A stretch of DNA of 11,302 nt, from the NCBI GenBank assembly GCA_036824045.1, contig DAITAZ010000065.1, positions 1 to 11,302 on the forward strand, in the 5' to 3' direction. This document shows, piece after piece, positions 1-6,893 of the stretch (its first letter is position 1; each line of letters starts with the position of its first letter). The stretch is from DAITAZ01 sp036824045. Its GTDB lineage: Bacteria > Pseudomonadota > Gammaproteobacteria > Burkholderiales > Rhodocyclaceae. Position numbers and translations under genes: made by a program. The notes under the pieces were generated by a model, which saw only the letters and a program-made list of their open reading frames with translations, searched no databases and was not told the origin of the DNA.

Positions 1-35
1 GCCGAGGGGGGATGCGTCCAGGGCGCGGGCTTCAC
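1..35 (-). CDS. Possible start of a further downstream reading frame (partial)
   Basis: The TGA stop of the OGT-type gene at 32-2071 is preceded by G, which makes a GTGA overlap like the junctions elsewhere in this cluster. The GTG frame stays open for the 11 complete codons up to the window edge, reading VKPAPWTHPPS. Too little is visible to identify a product. It could be the start of another operon gene, another short bridging frame, or chance. Confidence 0.22.
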   Translation of the reverse strand, partial: MKPAPWTHPPS

Positions 36-2071
36 GCGGGGCAGGCCACGGCGGCGGGTTCGGCGTGGAGGTCCGCCGGGGGCTGGCCGGCGGCGTGGCG
101 GGCCCACATCTGGTGGTAGAGGCTTTCCAGCGCGCGGGTGAAGGCGGGGCTGTCGAAGAGTGGCGCCGTGTGCCGCTGGCGGCCGAGCTTGGCGCGGAGG
201 GCGGCCAGGGCCGCGGGCTCCAGCCCCAGGGCGATGGCGCGGCGGCGGTAGTCGGCGCGGTCGGCGGCGATCAGCTCCGGCAGGCCCACGGCGCTCACCA
301 GACTGGCGCCGACCCGGCTGGCGAACGTGTCGCCGGGCCAGGTGAGCAGGGGCACGCCCGCCCACAGGGCGTCGCTGCCCGTGGTATGGGCGTTGTAGGG
401 CCGGGTGTCGAGAAAGAGGTCGGCGTTTTGCAGCCGGCCCAGGTGTTCGGCCAGGGGTTTGTTGTCGGCGAATACCAGCCGCTCCGGGGCCACGCCCAGG
501 GCCTCGGCCTCCCGCCGCAGGTTGGTCTCGGCCCAGCGGTTGGATTTGAGCAGCCACAGCACGCTGCCCGGCACCTGGGCGAGGATGTGGCACCAGTCGG
601 CAAACACCTCGGGGGTGATCTTGTAGGTGTGGTTGAAGCAGGCGTACACCACGCCGGCCTCCGGCAGGCCGCAGTCCGCCCGGCTGGGCCGGGGGCCGAT
701 GGCGCGGTGGCGGTCGTTGGCCTGGTAGCAGTGGGGCAGCAGGGCGTAGGCCTCGTCGTACCAGCGGCGATGGGCGGGGGGCGAGACGATGGGATCGGTC
801 ACCACCCAGTCGGCAAAGTCCGCGCCCAAGGTGCCCGGGTAGCCCAGGTAGCTCACCTGCACCGGCGCCGGGCGGTAGGCCAGCACGGGGGCGCCGGTGT
901 CCTTGGTGTAGCCCTTGAGGTCCACCAGGATGTGGATGCCGGCGGCGTGGATGCGCCGGGCCACCTCGGGCCAGGGCAGGCCGCGCAGCTCGTGAAAGTG
1001 GTCGAAGCCCCGGCGCAGGCGGGCGCGCATGGCGCCGCCGTCGTCCGGCCCGAGGGAAAAGGCGTGCACCTCGAAGGCGGCGCGGTCGTGCAGTTCGAAC
1101 ACTTCCGCCATCAGCCAGGCGGTGGCGTGGTCGTGCAGGTCGGACGAGAGGTAGCCGATGCGCAGCCGCGCCCCGGGCGCGCACCCGGGGTGGGCAAAGG
1201 GGTGGCGGGCCTGGTGCTGCCGGTGGGCGGCGTACTGGCGCTCCACCCAGCGGCGGGCGCATTGCTGCTGCTCCGCCAGGGTGGAGTCCACCGCCAGGAA
1301 GGCGAAGGGGAAAACCTTGCCGCTGGCCTGCCCCAGCCGCCGCAGGCGGGCGCAAAGCTCCGGCAGCTCGGTGCCCCATTCGCACACGGTCTGCAACTGG
1401 CGCAGCAGGCCGCTCACCGCCTCCACGTAGTCCGGCTCGGCGCGCAGCGCGGCGCGGAAGTGGGCGATGGCCTGATCCGGCATCCCGGCGTCGGTGAGCA
1501 CGTTGGCCAGGTTGTAATGGGCCATGGCAAAGCCGGGCCGGCCCGCCAGCGCTGCCCGGTAGCGGGCCGCCGCGCCGGACAGGTCGCCCAGCCGGTGCAG
1601 CACGCCGCCCAGGTTGTTGAGCGCGTCCACGTAATCGGGCTGCAGGTCCAGCGCGCGGCGGTAGTGCTCTGCCGCCTGGCGATAGTCGCCCTGGTCCTTG
1701 GCCACGTTGCCCAGGTTGTTCCAGGCCTCGGTGTAGCCGGGCCTGAGGCTCACCGCCCGGCCCAGGCAGTCGGCGGCGTCGTCCAGCCGTCCCTTTTCCC
1801 GCAGGGTGTTGCCCAGGTTGTTGAGGATGGCCGGCTCGTCCGGGCTCTGGGCCAGGGCATGGCGCATCAGCAGTTCGGCGGCGTCCAGCCGCCCCCGGCG
1901 CTTTTCGATCAGGCCCAGGAGCTGGAGGGCGTTCACCTCCCGCGGGTCGGCCCGCAGCACCGCCTTGTAGATCCTTTCGGCGGCGTCGAGCTGGCCGGCC
2001 TGTTGCAGGGCCAGGGCCCGTTGCACGTGTTGCTGGAGTTTTTCGCGGCTGGGAGGGGCGTTCTTGATCAT
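32..2071 (-). CDS. TPR protein with O-GlcNAc-transferase-type (GT41) catalytic domain
   Basis: This 679-residue protein has about six TPR units (residues ~11-214) followed by a two-lobed OGT catalytic domain (~300-660). GT41 enzymes transfer a sugar from a nucleotide donor to Ser/Thr of cytoplasmic proteins. Visible family landmarks are the DLHDHAT histidine (His315, like human OGT His498), LVDLKGYTK, LGYPGTLG, the FNHTYKI lysine (Lys484, like Lys842), His543 (like His901) and HTTGSD with Asp567 (like Asp925). Residue 540 is Leu where human OGT has Lys898. The frame is open upstream to 2359, but the added residues are low-complexity Arg/Pro/Gly and lie inside the preceding gene. The ATG at 2071 overlaps that gene's stop as ATGA, so translation is probably coupled. 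There is no signal peptide or membrane segment. The enzyme class is clear; donor and target are unknown. Confidence 0.93.
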   Translation of the reverse strand: MIKNAPPSREKLQQHVQRALALQQAGQLDAAERIYKAVLRADPREVNALQLLGLIEKRRGRLDAAELLMRHALAQSPDEPAILNNLGNTLREKGRLDDAADCLGRAVSLRPGYTEAWNNLGNVAKDQGDYRQAAEHYRRALDLQPDYVDALNNLGGVLHRLGDLSGAAARYRAALAGRPGFAMAHYNLANVLTDAGMPDQAIAHFRAALRAEPDYVEAVSGLLRQLQTVCEWGTELPELCARLRRLGQASGKVFPFAFLAVDSTLAEQQQCARRWVERQYAAHRQHQARHPFAHPGCAPGARLRIGYLSSDLHDHATAWLMAEVFELHDRAAFEVHAFSLGPDDGGAMRARLRRGFDHFHELRGLPWPEVARRIHAAGIHILVDLKGYTKDTGAPVLAYRPAPVQVSYLGYPGTLGADFADWVVTDPIVSPPAHRRWYDEAYALLPHCYQANDRHRAIGPRPSRADCGLPEAGVVYACFNHTYKITPEVFADWCHILAQVPGSVLWLLKSNRWAETNLRREAEALGVAPERLVFADNKPLAEHLGRLQNADLFLDTRPYNAHTTGSDALWAGVPLLTWPGDTFASRVGASLVSAVGLPELIAADRADYRRRAIALGLEPAALAALRAKLGRQRHTAPLFDSPAFTRALESLYHQMWARHAAGQPPADLHAEPAAVACPA

Positions 2072-3732
2072 GGCGCACAGTGGCCGGTGGCGGCCAGCAT
2101 CTGGTTGAAGGCGTGTTCGAGTTGCGCCGCCAGTTGCCCGGGGGCGAGCAGGGGCGAGGCCAGCAGCGCGGCCCGCAGGGTCTGGCGGTGGTGGGCGAGG
2201 GCGGTGGGGTCGGCGGCCAGGGCCAGGGCGCGGTGGACGTATTCCGCCTCGTCGGCGCAGGCCCATTCCGGGCGGCCCACCGCGCGCACCAGTTGGGCGC
2301 CGTGGCGGCTGAGCATGCCCCGCCGGCCGGCCAGGGTGACCAGGGGCACGCCCATCCACAGGGTGTCCAGGCTGGTCATGAGGCCGGTGAAGGGGAACGG
2401 GTCGAGGGCGATGTCCACGCGGCCGAAGGCGGCGTACCAGGCGCTGCCGCAGCTTTCACCCTCGAAGGCGAGGCGCTCGGGCCCGATGCCGTGGCGGGCG
2501 ATGCGGGCGGCCATGCGGGCGGCGGTGGCGGGCTCGGCGAAGCAGCGGTTCTTGAACAGCAGCCGGCTGCCGGGCTGGCGGGCGAGGATCCGGGCCCACA
2601 CGGCGAGCACCCGGTCGGTGATCTTGGCCGGGTTGTTGAAGGCGGCGAAGGTGACCGTGCCGCTGGCCAGTGCCGGCGGCGGCGCCACCCCGGGGGCGTC
2701 GGCAGGCGGGGCGAAGCAGACGTAGCTTTCCGGCACGCGCCAGATGCGTTCCACGTACAGGCTTTCATCCTCGGGGGGCAGGCTGGCGTGGTCCGCCAGC
2801 AGCCAGTCCATGGCCGCCAGCCCGGTGCTGCCGGCGTAGCCCAGCCAGGCCACCTGCACCGCGGCTACGTGGCGGGCGAAGAAGGGCAGGCGGTTGCCGG
2901 CGGTGTGGCCGGCCAGATCCACCAGCACGTGCACCCGGTCGGCGCGCAGACGGGCTTCCAGGGCGTCGTCGTCGAGCCCGGCGATGGCGCACCAGCCATC
3001 CGCGGCGGCGCGCAGGCGGGCGCTCAGGGCGTCTTCCACCGTGTTCTGGGCGTAAAGCAGCCATTGGCTGCCACCCCCCGGGCGGGCTTCCAGCACCGGC
3101 AGCAGCAACCGCCCCACCGGATGGTTGTAGAGGTCGGCGCTGACGAAGCCCACCCGCAGGGGTTCGCCCGGCAGGCGGGGGATGGGCGGGCGGGGGCTGC
3201 GCGGCACCCGACGGGCCAGCGCCTCGCCGTAGGCGCGGTGGGCGGCGGCAAGCCGGGGGCCGTCCACCGACTCCAGGTAGTTCAGCACCAGCAGCAGGTT
3301 GGAATGGGCGCGGAAGAGCGTGGGGTCGAGGCGGAGCGCTTCCCGGTAGGCGGCCACGGCTTCGTCGCTGCGGCCCAGGCTTTTGTGCACGTTGCCCAGG
3401 TTGTTCCACAGGGCGGCGGCGGGGGCCAGGGCCAGGGCGCGGCGGTAACAGGCGGCGGCTTCCTGCGGCTTGCCGGCACGGTCGAGGGCGGCGCCGTAGT
3501 TGTTGAGGGCTTCCACCGCGTCCGGGTCCAGCCGCAGGGCGTGGCGCAGCGCTTCCCGCGCCGGGGTGTGGCGGCCGCTGGCGGCCAGCGCGGCGGCAAA
3601 GTTGGTCCACAGGCCCGGCTGCTCCGGGCGGGCGCGCAGGGCGGCCTGGTAGCGCTCGGCGGCTTCGGCGTAGCGGGCCTGGGCGTAAAGGGCGGCGCCC
3701 TGGGCGGCCAGGGCTTCGGGCGTGGCGTTCAC
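2068..3732 (-). CDS. TPR protein with SPINDLY-type GT41 glycosyltransferase domain
   Basis: This 554-residue protein has about four TPR units (~4-138) and a GT41 catalytic domain (~190-545). His204 (LYNHPVG) and Lys370 (FNNPAKI) match the family's conserved positions. Several segments are SPINDLY-like rather than OGT-like: PESYVCFAPP before the second lobe, TVTFAAFNNPAKITDRVL, and LDPFPFTGLMTSLDTLWMG in place of the HTTGxD loop. Plant SPINDLY is a protein O-fucosyltransferase using GDP-fucose, so a donor other than UDP-GlcNAc is plausible here; that is inference. The start is GTG at 3732, where the first TPR begins and where GTGA overlaps the stop of a 40-codon frame. The stop overlaps the next gene's start as ATGA. 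The open frame extends to 4122, but that part runs antisense-like through the methyltransferase gene. Residue 300 is Ala in the usually LGYPG motif. Confidence 0.9.
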   Translation of the reverse strand: MNATPEALAAQGAALYAQARYAEAAERYQAALRARPEQPGLWTNFAAALAASGRHTPAREALRHALRLDPDAVEALNNYGAALDRAGKPQEAAACYRRALALAPAAALWNNLGNVHKSLGRSDEAVAAYREALRLDPTLFRAHSNLLLVLNYLESVDGPRLAAAHRAYGEALARRVPRSPRPPIPRLPGEPLRVGFVSADLYNHPVGRLLLPVLEARPGGGSQWLLYAQNTVEDALSARLRAAADGWCAIAGLDDDALEARLRADRVHVLVDLAGHTAGNRLPFFARHVAAVQVAWLGYAGSTGLAAMDWLLADHASLPPEDESLYVERIWRVPESYVCFAPPADAPGVAPPPALASGTVTFAAFNNPAKITDRVLAVWARILARQPGSRLLFKNRCFAEPATAARMAARIARHGIGPERLAFEGESCGSAWYAAFGRVDIALDPFPFTGLMTSLDTLWMGVPLVTLAGRRGMLSRHGAQLVRAVGRPEWACADEAEYVHRALALAADPTALAHHRQTLRAALLASPLLAPGQLAAQLEHAFNQMLAATGHCAP

Positions 3733-3851
3733 GGGGCCGCCCTGTCGTCCCGGCACCGCATCCGCCCACGGCGCAGCGAGCACAGCCCGCCGGCAGCGGG
3801 CAGCCAAGGGCGCGCACGCCCTGCGCGGGGGCCGGACCGGTGTGTGCTCAT
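3729..3851 (-). CDS. 40-codon bridging reading frame between methyltransferase and SPINDLY-type gene
   Basis: The ATG at 3851 overlaps the TGA of the methyltransferase gene (ATGA, 3848-3851). The frame runs 40 codons, and its TGA overlaps the GTG start of the SPINDLY-type gene (GTGA, 3729-3732). The peptide begins MSTHRSGPRAGR, is rich in Arg, Gly and Pro, has Cys24 and Cys33, and resembles no family I know. Its composition looks like unselected high-GC sequence, so its role, if any, is more likely to carry ribosomes across a 115-nt gap than to make a working protein. It could also be chance. Confidence 0.35.
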   Translation of the reverse strand: MSTHRSGPRAGRARPWLPAAGGLCSLRRGRMRCRDDRAAP

Positions 3852-4459
3852 GGCGCCTGCAGGGCGGGTTCGGCCGCGGCCTGGCGCCGGCGCAGGCGGG
3901 CGATGGCCGGGTGTGCGGGCATGTAGGCCTGGGCCCAGAGGGCGAGGGCGGCTTCGTCCCGCCGGGCCTCGACCCCGGCAAAGCCGGCTTCCACCAGGGC
4001 GCGGGCCAGGGTCCGGGCGGTGAAGCCGGTGCGGTGGGCCATGTAGAGGTTGCCGGCGGCCAGGGAGGGACGATGGCCGTAGAGGATGTCCAGCGGCGCA
4101 ATGGGCCCGGCCTGGGACACATAGGCCGCGTCCTCCAGCTTGTCCTCCGCCACCAGCCGCGCCACCGCCTGCAGGTCCGGCAGGGTGATCAGCAAATAGC
4201 CGTCGGGCCGCAGCACGCGCACGCATTCCGCCAGCGCCAGCGGCACCTCGTGGGGGTAGAGGTGCTCCAGGTTGTGGGAGGAATACACCGCATCCACCGC
4301 CGCACCGGGTACCGGCGCCATGTCGGTGATGGAGGCGACGAAGTCCGGCGCCACCTTCGGGTCCAGGTCCAGGCGCAGTTCGCGCCACTGGCCGGGGGCG
4401 AAGCTCGGGTGCAGGCGGCTGGGCAGGGGGCCGCAGCCCACGTGGAGGACAGTCTTCAT
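3848..4459 (-). CDS. SAM-dependent class I methyltransferase
   Basis: This 203-residue protein begins directly with the SAM-binding strand and loop LHVGCGP (residues 5-11). It has acidic residues at the end of the second strand (LRLDLDP, Asp31/Asp33), then HNLEHL (62-67) and GYLLITLPDL (87-96). This is the minimal fold of methyltransferases common in polysaccharide and glycoprotein loci. The first 10 residues hold the whole SAM loop, so there is no N-terminal extension. The C-terminus is charged and Ala/Arg-rich. Its ATG overlaps the stop of the large fusion gene as ATGA, so the two proteins are probably made in linked amounts. Its likely job is methylating a sugar or a glycosylated protein made by neighbouring enzymes; that substrate is inferred from context only. 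Confidence 0.87.
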   Translation of the reverse strand: MKTVLHVGCGPLPSRLHPSFAPGQWRELRLDLDPKVAPDFVASITDMAPVPGAAVDAVYSSHNLEHLYPHEVPLALAECVRVLRPDGYLLITLPDLQAVARLVAEDKLEDAAYVSQAGPIAPLDILYGHRPSLAAGNLYMAHRTGFTARTLARALVEAGFAGVEARRDEAALALWAQAYMPAHPAIARLRRRQAAAEPALQAP

Positions 4460-6666
4460 CGTGTGGGGCTCCTCGCCGCGGGCAGGGCAATGATTTCCAT
4501 GCAGGCCTTGTAGCGCTGGCTGACGCCGTAGCGCACCGGGGTAAAGCCGGTGGCGGCCAGCAGCGCCATCAGCCGTGCCCGGCTGAAGTTGTGCAGGTGT
4601 TCGATCTCGCCCCAGTAGGGGTTGCGGCGGTTGGCGTCGAGGGCGCGCCAACTGGCGCAGTCCATGTTGGGGCAGGAGACGAACAGGGCGCCGTCTTCGG
4701 CGATCAGGCCCCGCACCCGGCGCAGCGCGGCCACCGGGTCCGGCAGGTGTTCCAGCACGTCGGCCAGGGAGACGACGGTGTAGGGCCCGGCGAGGGGGGC
4801 GTCCATCAGGTCGCCGGTGATGGCCTGGCAGCCCAGGGCGCGCAGGGCGTCCGCCGCCTCGGCCCGGGCATCCAGCCCGGTGGCGGCAAAGCCGTATTCG
4901 GCCGCGGTGTAGACCAGCCCGCCGGCGCCGCAGCCCACATCGAGCCAGCTCAGGCCGCCCGCGAACAGGCGCGGCGCGGCTGGCAGCGCCGCCAGCACCC
5001 GCTCCACCACCCGGGACCACACAAAGCGCTGCGGGTCCGCATCGCCCCCGGCCACCTGGCTGGCGTGGCTGTGGCGGAAGAGTTCCACCAGCCCCTCGGC
5101 GGTGAAATGGCCGTCCGTATGCACGTGGCCGCAGGCCGTGCAGCGCCGCCAGGCAAGCTGCTCCGGCAGGGGCGGGTGCCACAGGGCGTGGCCCCGGCAA
5201 TCGAAGCTGCCCAGCGGGGTGAAGGCCGGGCTCCCGCACAGGGGGCAGGCGGCGAAAGGCTGGCGCAGGTGCGGGGCGGGCGGGGGCGCGCCGGCCGCCG
5301 TGGCCGGGTGGGCCCAGGCCGCCAGATCCGCCCCCAGCCGGGCCACCACGCTCCCCCAGTCGCCCAGGGCGGGCTGGCGATAGAGGCGGATGGTGGGGTA
5401 CCAGGGGCTTTCGTCCCCGTGGTTGCCCCAGCGCCAGTCCGGGCTGGCGTGCAGCATCAGCCACACCGGCCGGCCCAGGGCGCCCGCCAGGTGCGCCACC
5501 GAGGTGTCGGTGGTGATCAGCAGGTCCAGCTCCAGCAGGATGGCGGCGGTGTCGGCAAAGTCGGCAATCTCCGGCCCCAGGTCGGCAAGCTGGGGCAGCG
5601 GTGGCGCCTGGGCCAGATCCGCCGTGCCGTCGCCCTTCTGCAGGGCGAAAAAGCGCACGCCCGGTGTGGCCAGCAGCGGCAGCAGCGGCGCCAGCCGGGG
5701 CGAGCGCCAGCGGTCGTTCTTCACATTCGGGTTGCCCGCCCACACCAGGCCCACCTTCAGGCCCTCGCCCGCCAGGCGGGCGCGCCAGCGGGGCAGCCGC
5801 TCCCGCTGCACCCGCAGGTAGGGCACGGCCCGGGGCAGATCCGGCAGGTCGATCCCCAGCAGGCCGGGCAGGCTGAGGAGCGACACGTGCTTGTCGAACT
5901 CGGGCAGCGCCTCCCCCATGCGCAGCACCTGGTCCACCCCCAGGTGGGCGTCCACCAGGCCCATGAGCGGCTCGTGCAGCTCCAGGATCACCCGTGCCCC
6001 CCGCGCCTTGACCAGGGGCAGGAAGCGGAAGAACTGGATGGCGTCGCCAAAGCCCTGCTCCACGTACACCAGCAGCCGGGTGCCGGTGAGGTCCTCCCCC
6101 CGCCACAAGGGCCGGGGCAGATCCCGGGGGGCCGGCTGGTGGCGGCGCCAGCGCCATTCGTATTCCTGCCAGCCCTGGCGCAGGCGGCCCGCCGCCAGCA
6201 GCGCCAGCGCGTAGTCCCAGTGGCAGTCCGCCAGATCCGGCTTGAGCGCCAGCGCCCGCTCGAAGTGGGGCAGCGCCTCCTCCAGCCGGCCCAGCGCGTG
6301 CAGGGTGGCGCCCAGGCGGTTGTGGCCCTCCGCCCATTCCGGCCGCAGCGCGGCGGACTGGCGGAAGCAGGCCAGCGCCGCCTCCGTGTGGCCCTCTTCC
6401 AGCAGCAGGTTGCCCAGGTTGTGATGGGCGTCCGCGTACTCCGGCAAGGCGGCGATCGCCTGCCGGTAGGCCGCCTCCGCCTCCACCACCCGGCCCTGGC
6501 GGCGGCGGATGATGCCCAGCAGCGTCAGCCCCTCCGGCCGGCGCGGCGCCTGGGCCAGCACCTCCAGGCACAGCGCCTCGGCAACGACAATATCGCCCCG
6601 CCCCTGCGCCTGGAGCGCGGCACTGAGCGTGGCAAGCAAAGGAGTCTCGGCAGCAGCCTGGTTCAT
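4456..6666 (-). CDS. Fusion protein: TPR, GT9-like glycosyltransferase, zinc ribbon, SAM methyltransferase
   Basis: This 736-residue protein carries four modules. Residues ~9-178 are about five TPR units. Residues ~195-450 resemble TPR-linked glycosyltransferases of the heptosyltransferase (GT9) fold, with VEQGFGDAIQ (202-211), LVWAGNP (307-313) and TDTSVAHLAGALGRPVWLM (386-404). Residues ~471-515 hold CPLC (474-477) and CTAC (509-512), a probable zinc ribbon like those ahead of some sugar C-methyltransferases. Residues ~570-728 are a class I methyltransferase with LDVGCGAGGL (575-584), Asp599 and DVLEHLPDP (636-644). The module order suggests a sugar is transferred and then methylated by one chain. 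The ATG at 6666 precedes the first TPR directly; I see no clear Shine-Dalgarno sequence. The stop overlaps the next start as ATGA. The domain calls are firm; the combined reaction is inference. Confidence 0.9.
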   Translation of the reverse strand: MNQAAAETPLLATLSAALQAQGRGDIVVAEALCLEVLAQAPRRPEGLTLLGIIRRRQGRVVEAEAAYRQAIAALPEYADAHHNLGNLLLEEGHTEAALACFRQSAALRPEWAEGHNRLGATLHALGRLEEALPHFERALALKPDLADCHWDYALALLAAGRLRQGWQEYEWRWRRHQPAPRDLPRPLWRGEDLTGTRLLVYVEQGFGDAIQFFRFLPLVKARGARVILELHEPLMGLVDAHLGVDQVLRMGEALPEFDKHVSLLSLPGLLGIDLPDLPRAVPYLRVQRERLPRWRARLAGEGLKVGLVWAGNPNVKNDRWRSPRLAPLLPLLATPGVRFFALQKGDGTADLAQAPPLPQLADLGPEIADFADTAAILLELDLLITTDTSVAHLAGALGRPVWLMLHASPDWRWGNHGDESPWYPTIRLYRQPALGDWGSVVARLGADLAAWAHPATAAGAPPPAPHLRQPFAACPLCGSPAFTPLGSFDCRGHALWHPPLPEQLAWRRCTACGHVHTDGHFTAEGLVELFRHSHASQVAGGDADPQRFVWSRVVERVLAALPAAPRLFAGGLSWLDVGCGAGGLVYTAAEYGFAATGLDARAEAADALRALGCQAITGDLMDAPLAGPYTVVSLADVLEHLPDPVAALRRVRGLIAEDGALFVSCPNMDCASWRALDANRRNPYWGEIEHLHNFSRARLMALLAATGFTPVRYGVSQRYKACMEIIALPAARSPTR

Positions 6667-6720
6667 GGCAGAAACGGACAGAGGTTTGCTGCCACTCTAG
6701 GCCGGAGGCTGCCCCGGCGA

Positions 6721-6775
6721 GGGGGGGAAAAGCGGGGCGGCGGAGGGGTAATTGTGGGTGGGGGAGTTCAGGGAT
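6721..6775 (-). promoter_or_regulatory. C-rich, G-poor transcript segment (Rho-loading-like); G-quadruplex motif on the opposite strand
   Basis: Read as minus-strand RNA, these 55 nt contain 33 C and only 4 G, the C-over-G bubble typical of Rho utilisation sites. The segment lies in the 227-bp gap between two operon genes, downstream of two hairpins. The plus strand at 6721-6764 carries runs of 7, 4, 4, 3 and 5 G separated by 6, 7, 7 and 1 nt, which satisfies the usual G-quadruplex rule. Either property could limit expression of the downstream half of the cluster. No experiment or calculation was run. Confidence 0.4.
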
Positions 6776-6801
6776 CCGGCGTGTAACCCCTGGCCGAGGA
6801 C

Positions 6802-6831
6802 ACCGGTGAAGGCGTCCAGGCCATCACCGGT
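6802..6831. repeat. Perfect 8-bp inverted repeat forming a hairpin, between operon genes
   Basis: ACCGGTGA at 6802-6809 is the exact reverse complement of TCACCGGT at 6824-6831. Inside, GGC (6811-6813) pairs with GCC (6820-6822) after one A/A mismatch, leaving a 6-nt loop. No U-run follows on either strand, so it is not a classical intrinsic terminator. It could stabilise the 3' end of the upstream message, pause polymerase ahead of the C-rich segment, or act as an operator. Confidence 0.5.
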
Positions 6832-6833
6832 TG

Positions 6834-6855
6834 GAGCATGCCCGCGAGCGTGCTC
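6834..6855. repeat. Second hairpin adjacent to the first, downstream of the methyltransferase gene
   Basis: GAGCATGC (6834-6841) and GCGTGCTC (6848-6855) pair over eight positions with one T/G wobble on the plus strand, around the 6-nt loop CCGCGA. In minus-strand RNA the wobble becomes a C/A mismatch. The hairpin lies 38 nt past the methyltransferase stop and 2 nt from the next inverted repeat. There is no following U-run. The pair may act as one structured element. Confidence 0.4.
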
Positions 6856-6893
6856 AGTGGCGGACTGTGCGGCGCGATGGCTTGCCCGCGCGG

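Noticed and set aside
2072..2359. N-terminal extension of the OGT-type gene at 32-2071
   Set aside because: The extra 96 residues are Arg/Pro/Gly-rich and overlap the catalytic C-terminus of the SPINDLY-type gene. The ATGA overlap at 2068-2071 is a far better start.
65..2725. 886-codon open frame on the plus strand opposite the OGT-type gene
   Set aside because: It is a shadow of strong G/C bias at third codon positions. The translation is Gly/Val/Ala/Gln-rich with no recognisable domain, and it crosses the boundary between two well-supported minus-strand genes.
3848..6571. 907-codon reading of the small methyltransferase gene with a long upstream extension
   Set aside because: The first ~700 codons are an out-of-frame, Gly/Ala/Pro-rich reading through the fusion gene; the SAM loop begins right after the ATG at 4459.
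6667..6720. Possible sigma70 or sigma54 promoter just upstream of the fusion gene
   Set aside because: I found no -35/-10 pair with acceptable spacing and no GG-N10-GC match; TAGAGT near 6690 has no -35 partner.
4591..6786. 731-codon plus-strand open frame opposite the fusion gene
   Set aside because: Same antisense artefact: low-complexity composition and no family resemblance, while the minus strand has clear TPR, GT and methyltransferase motifs.
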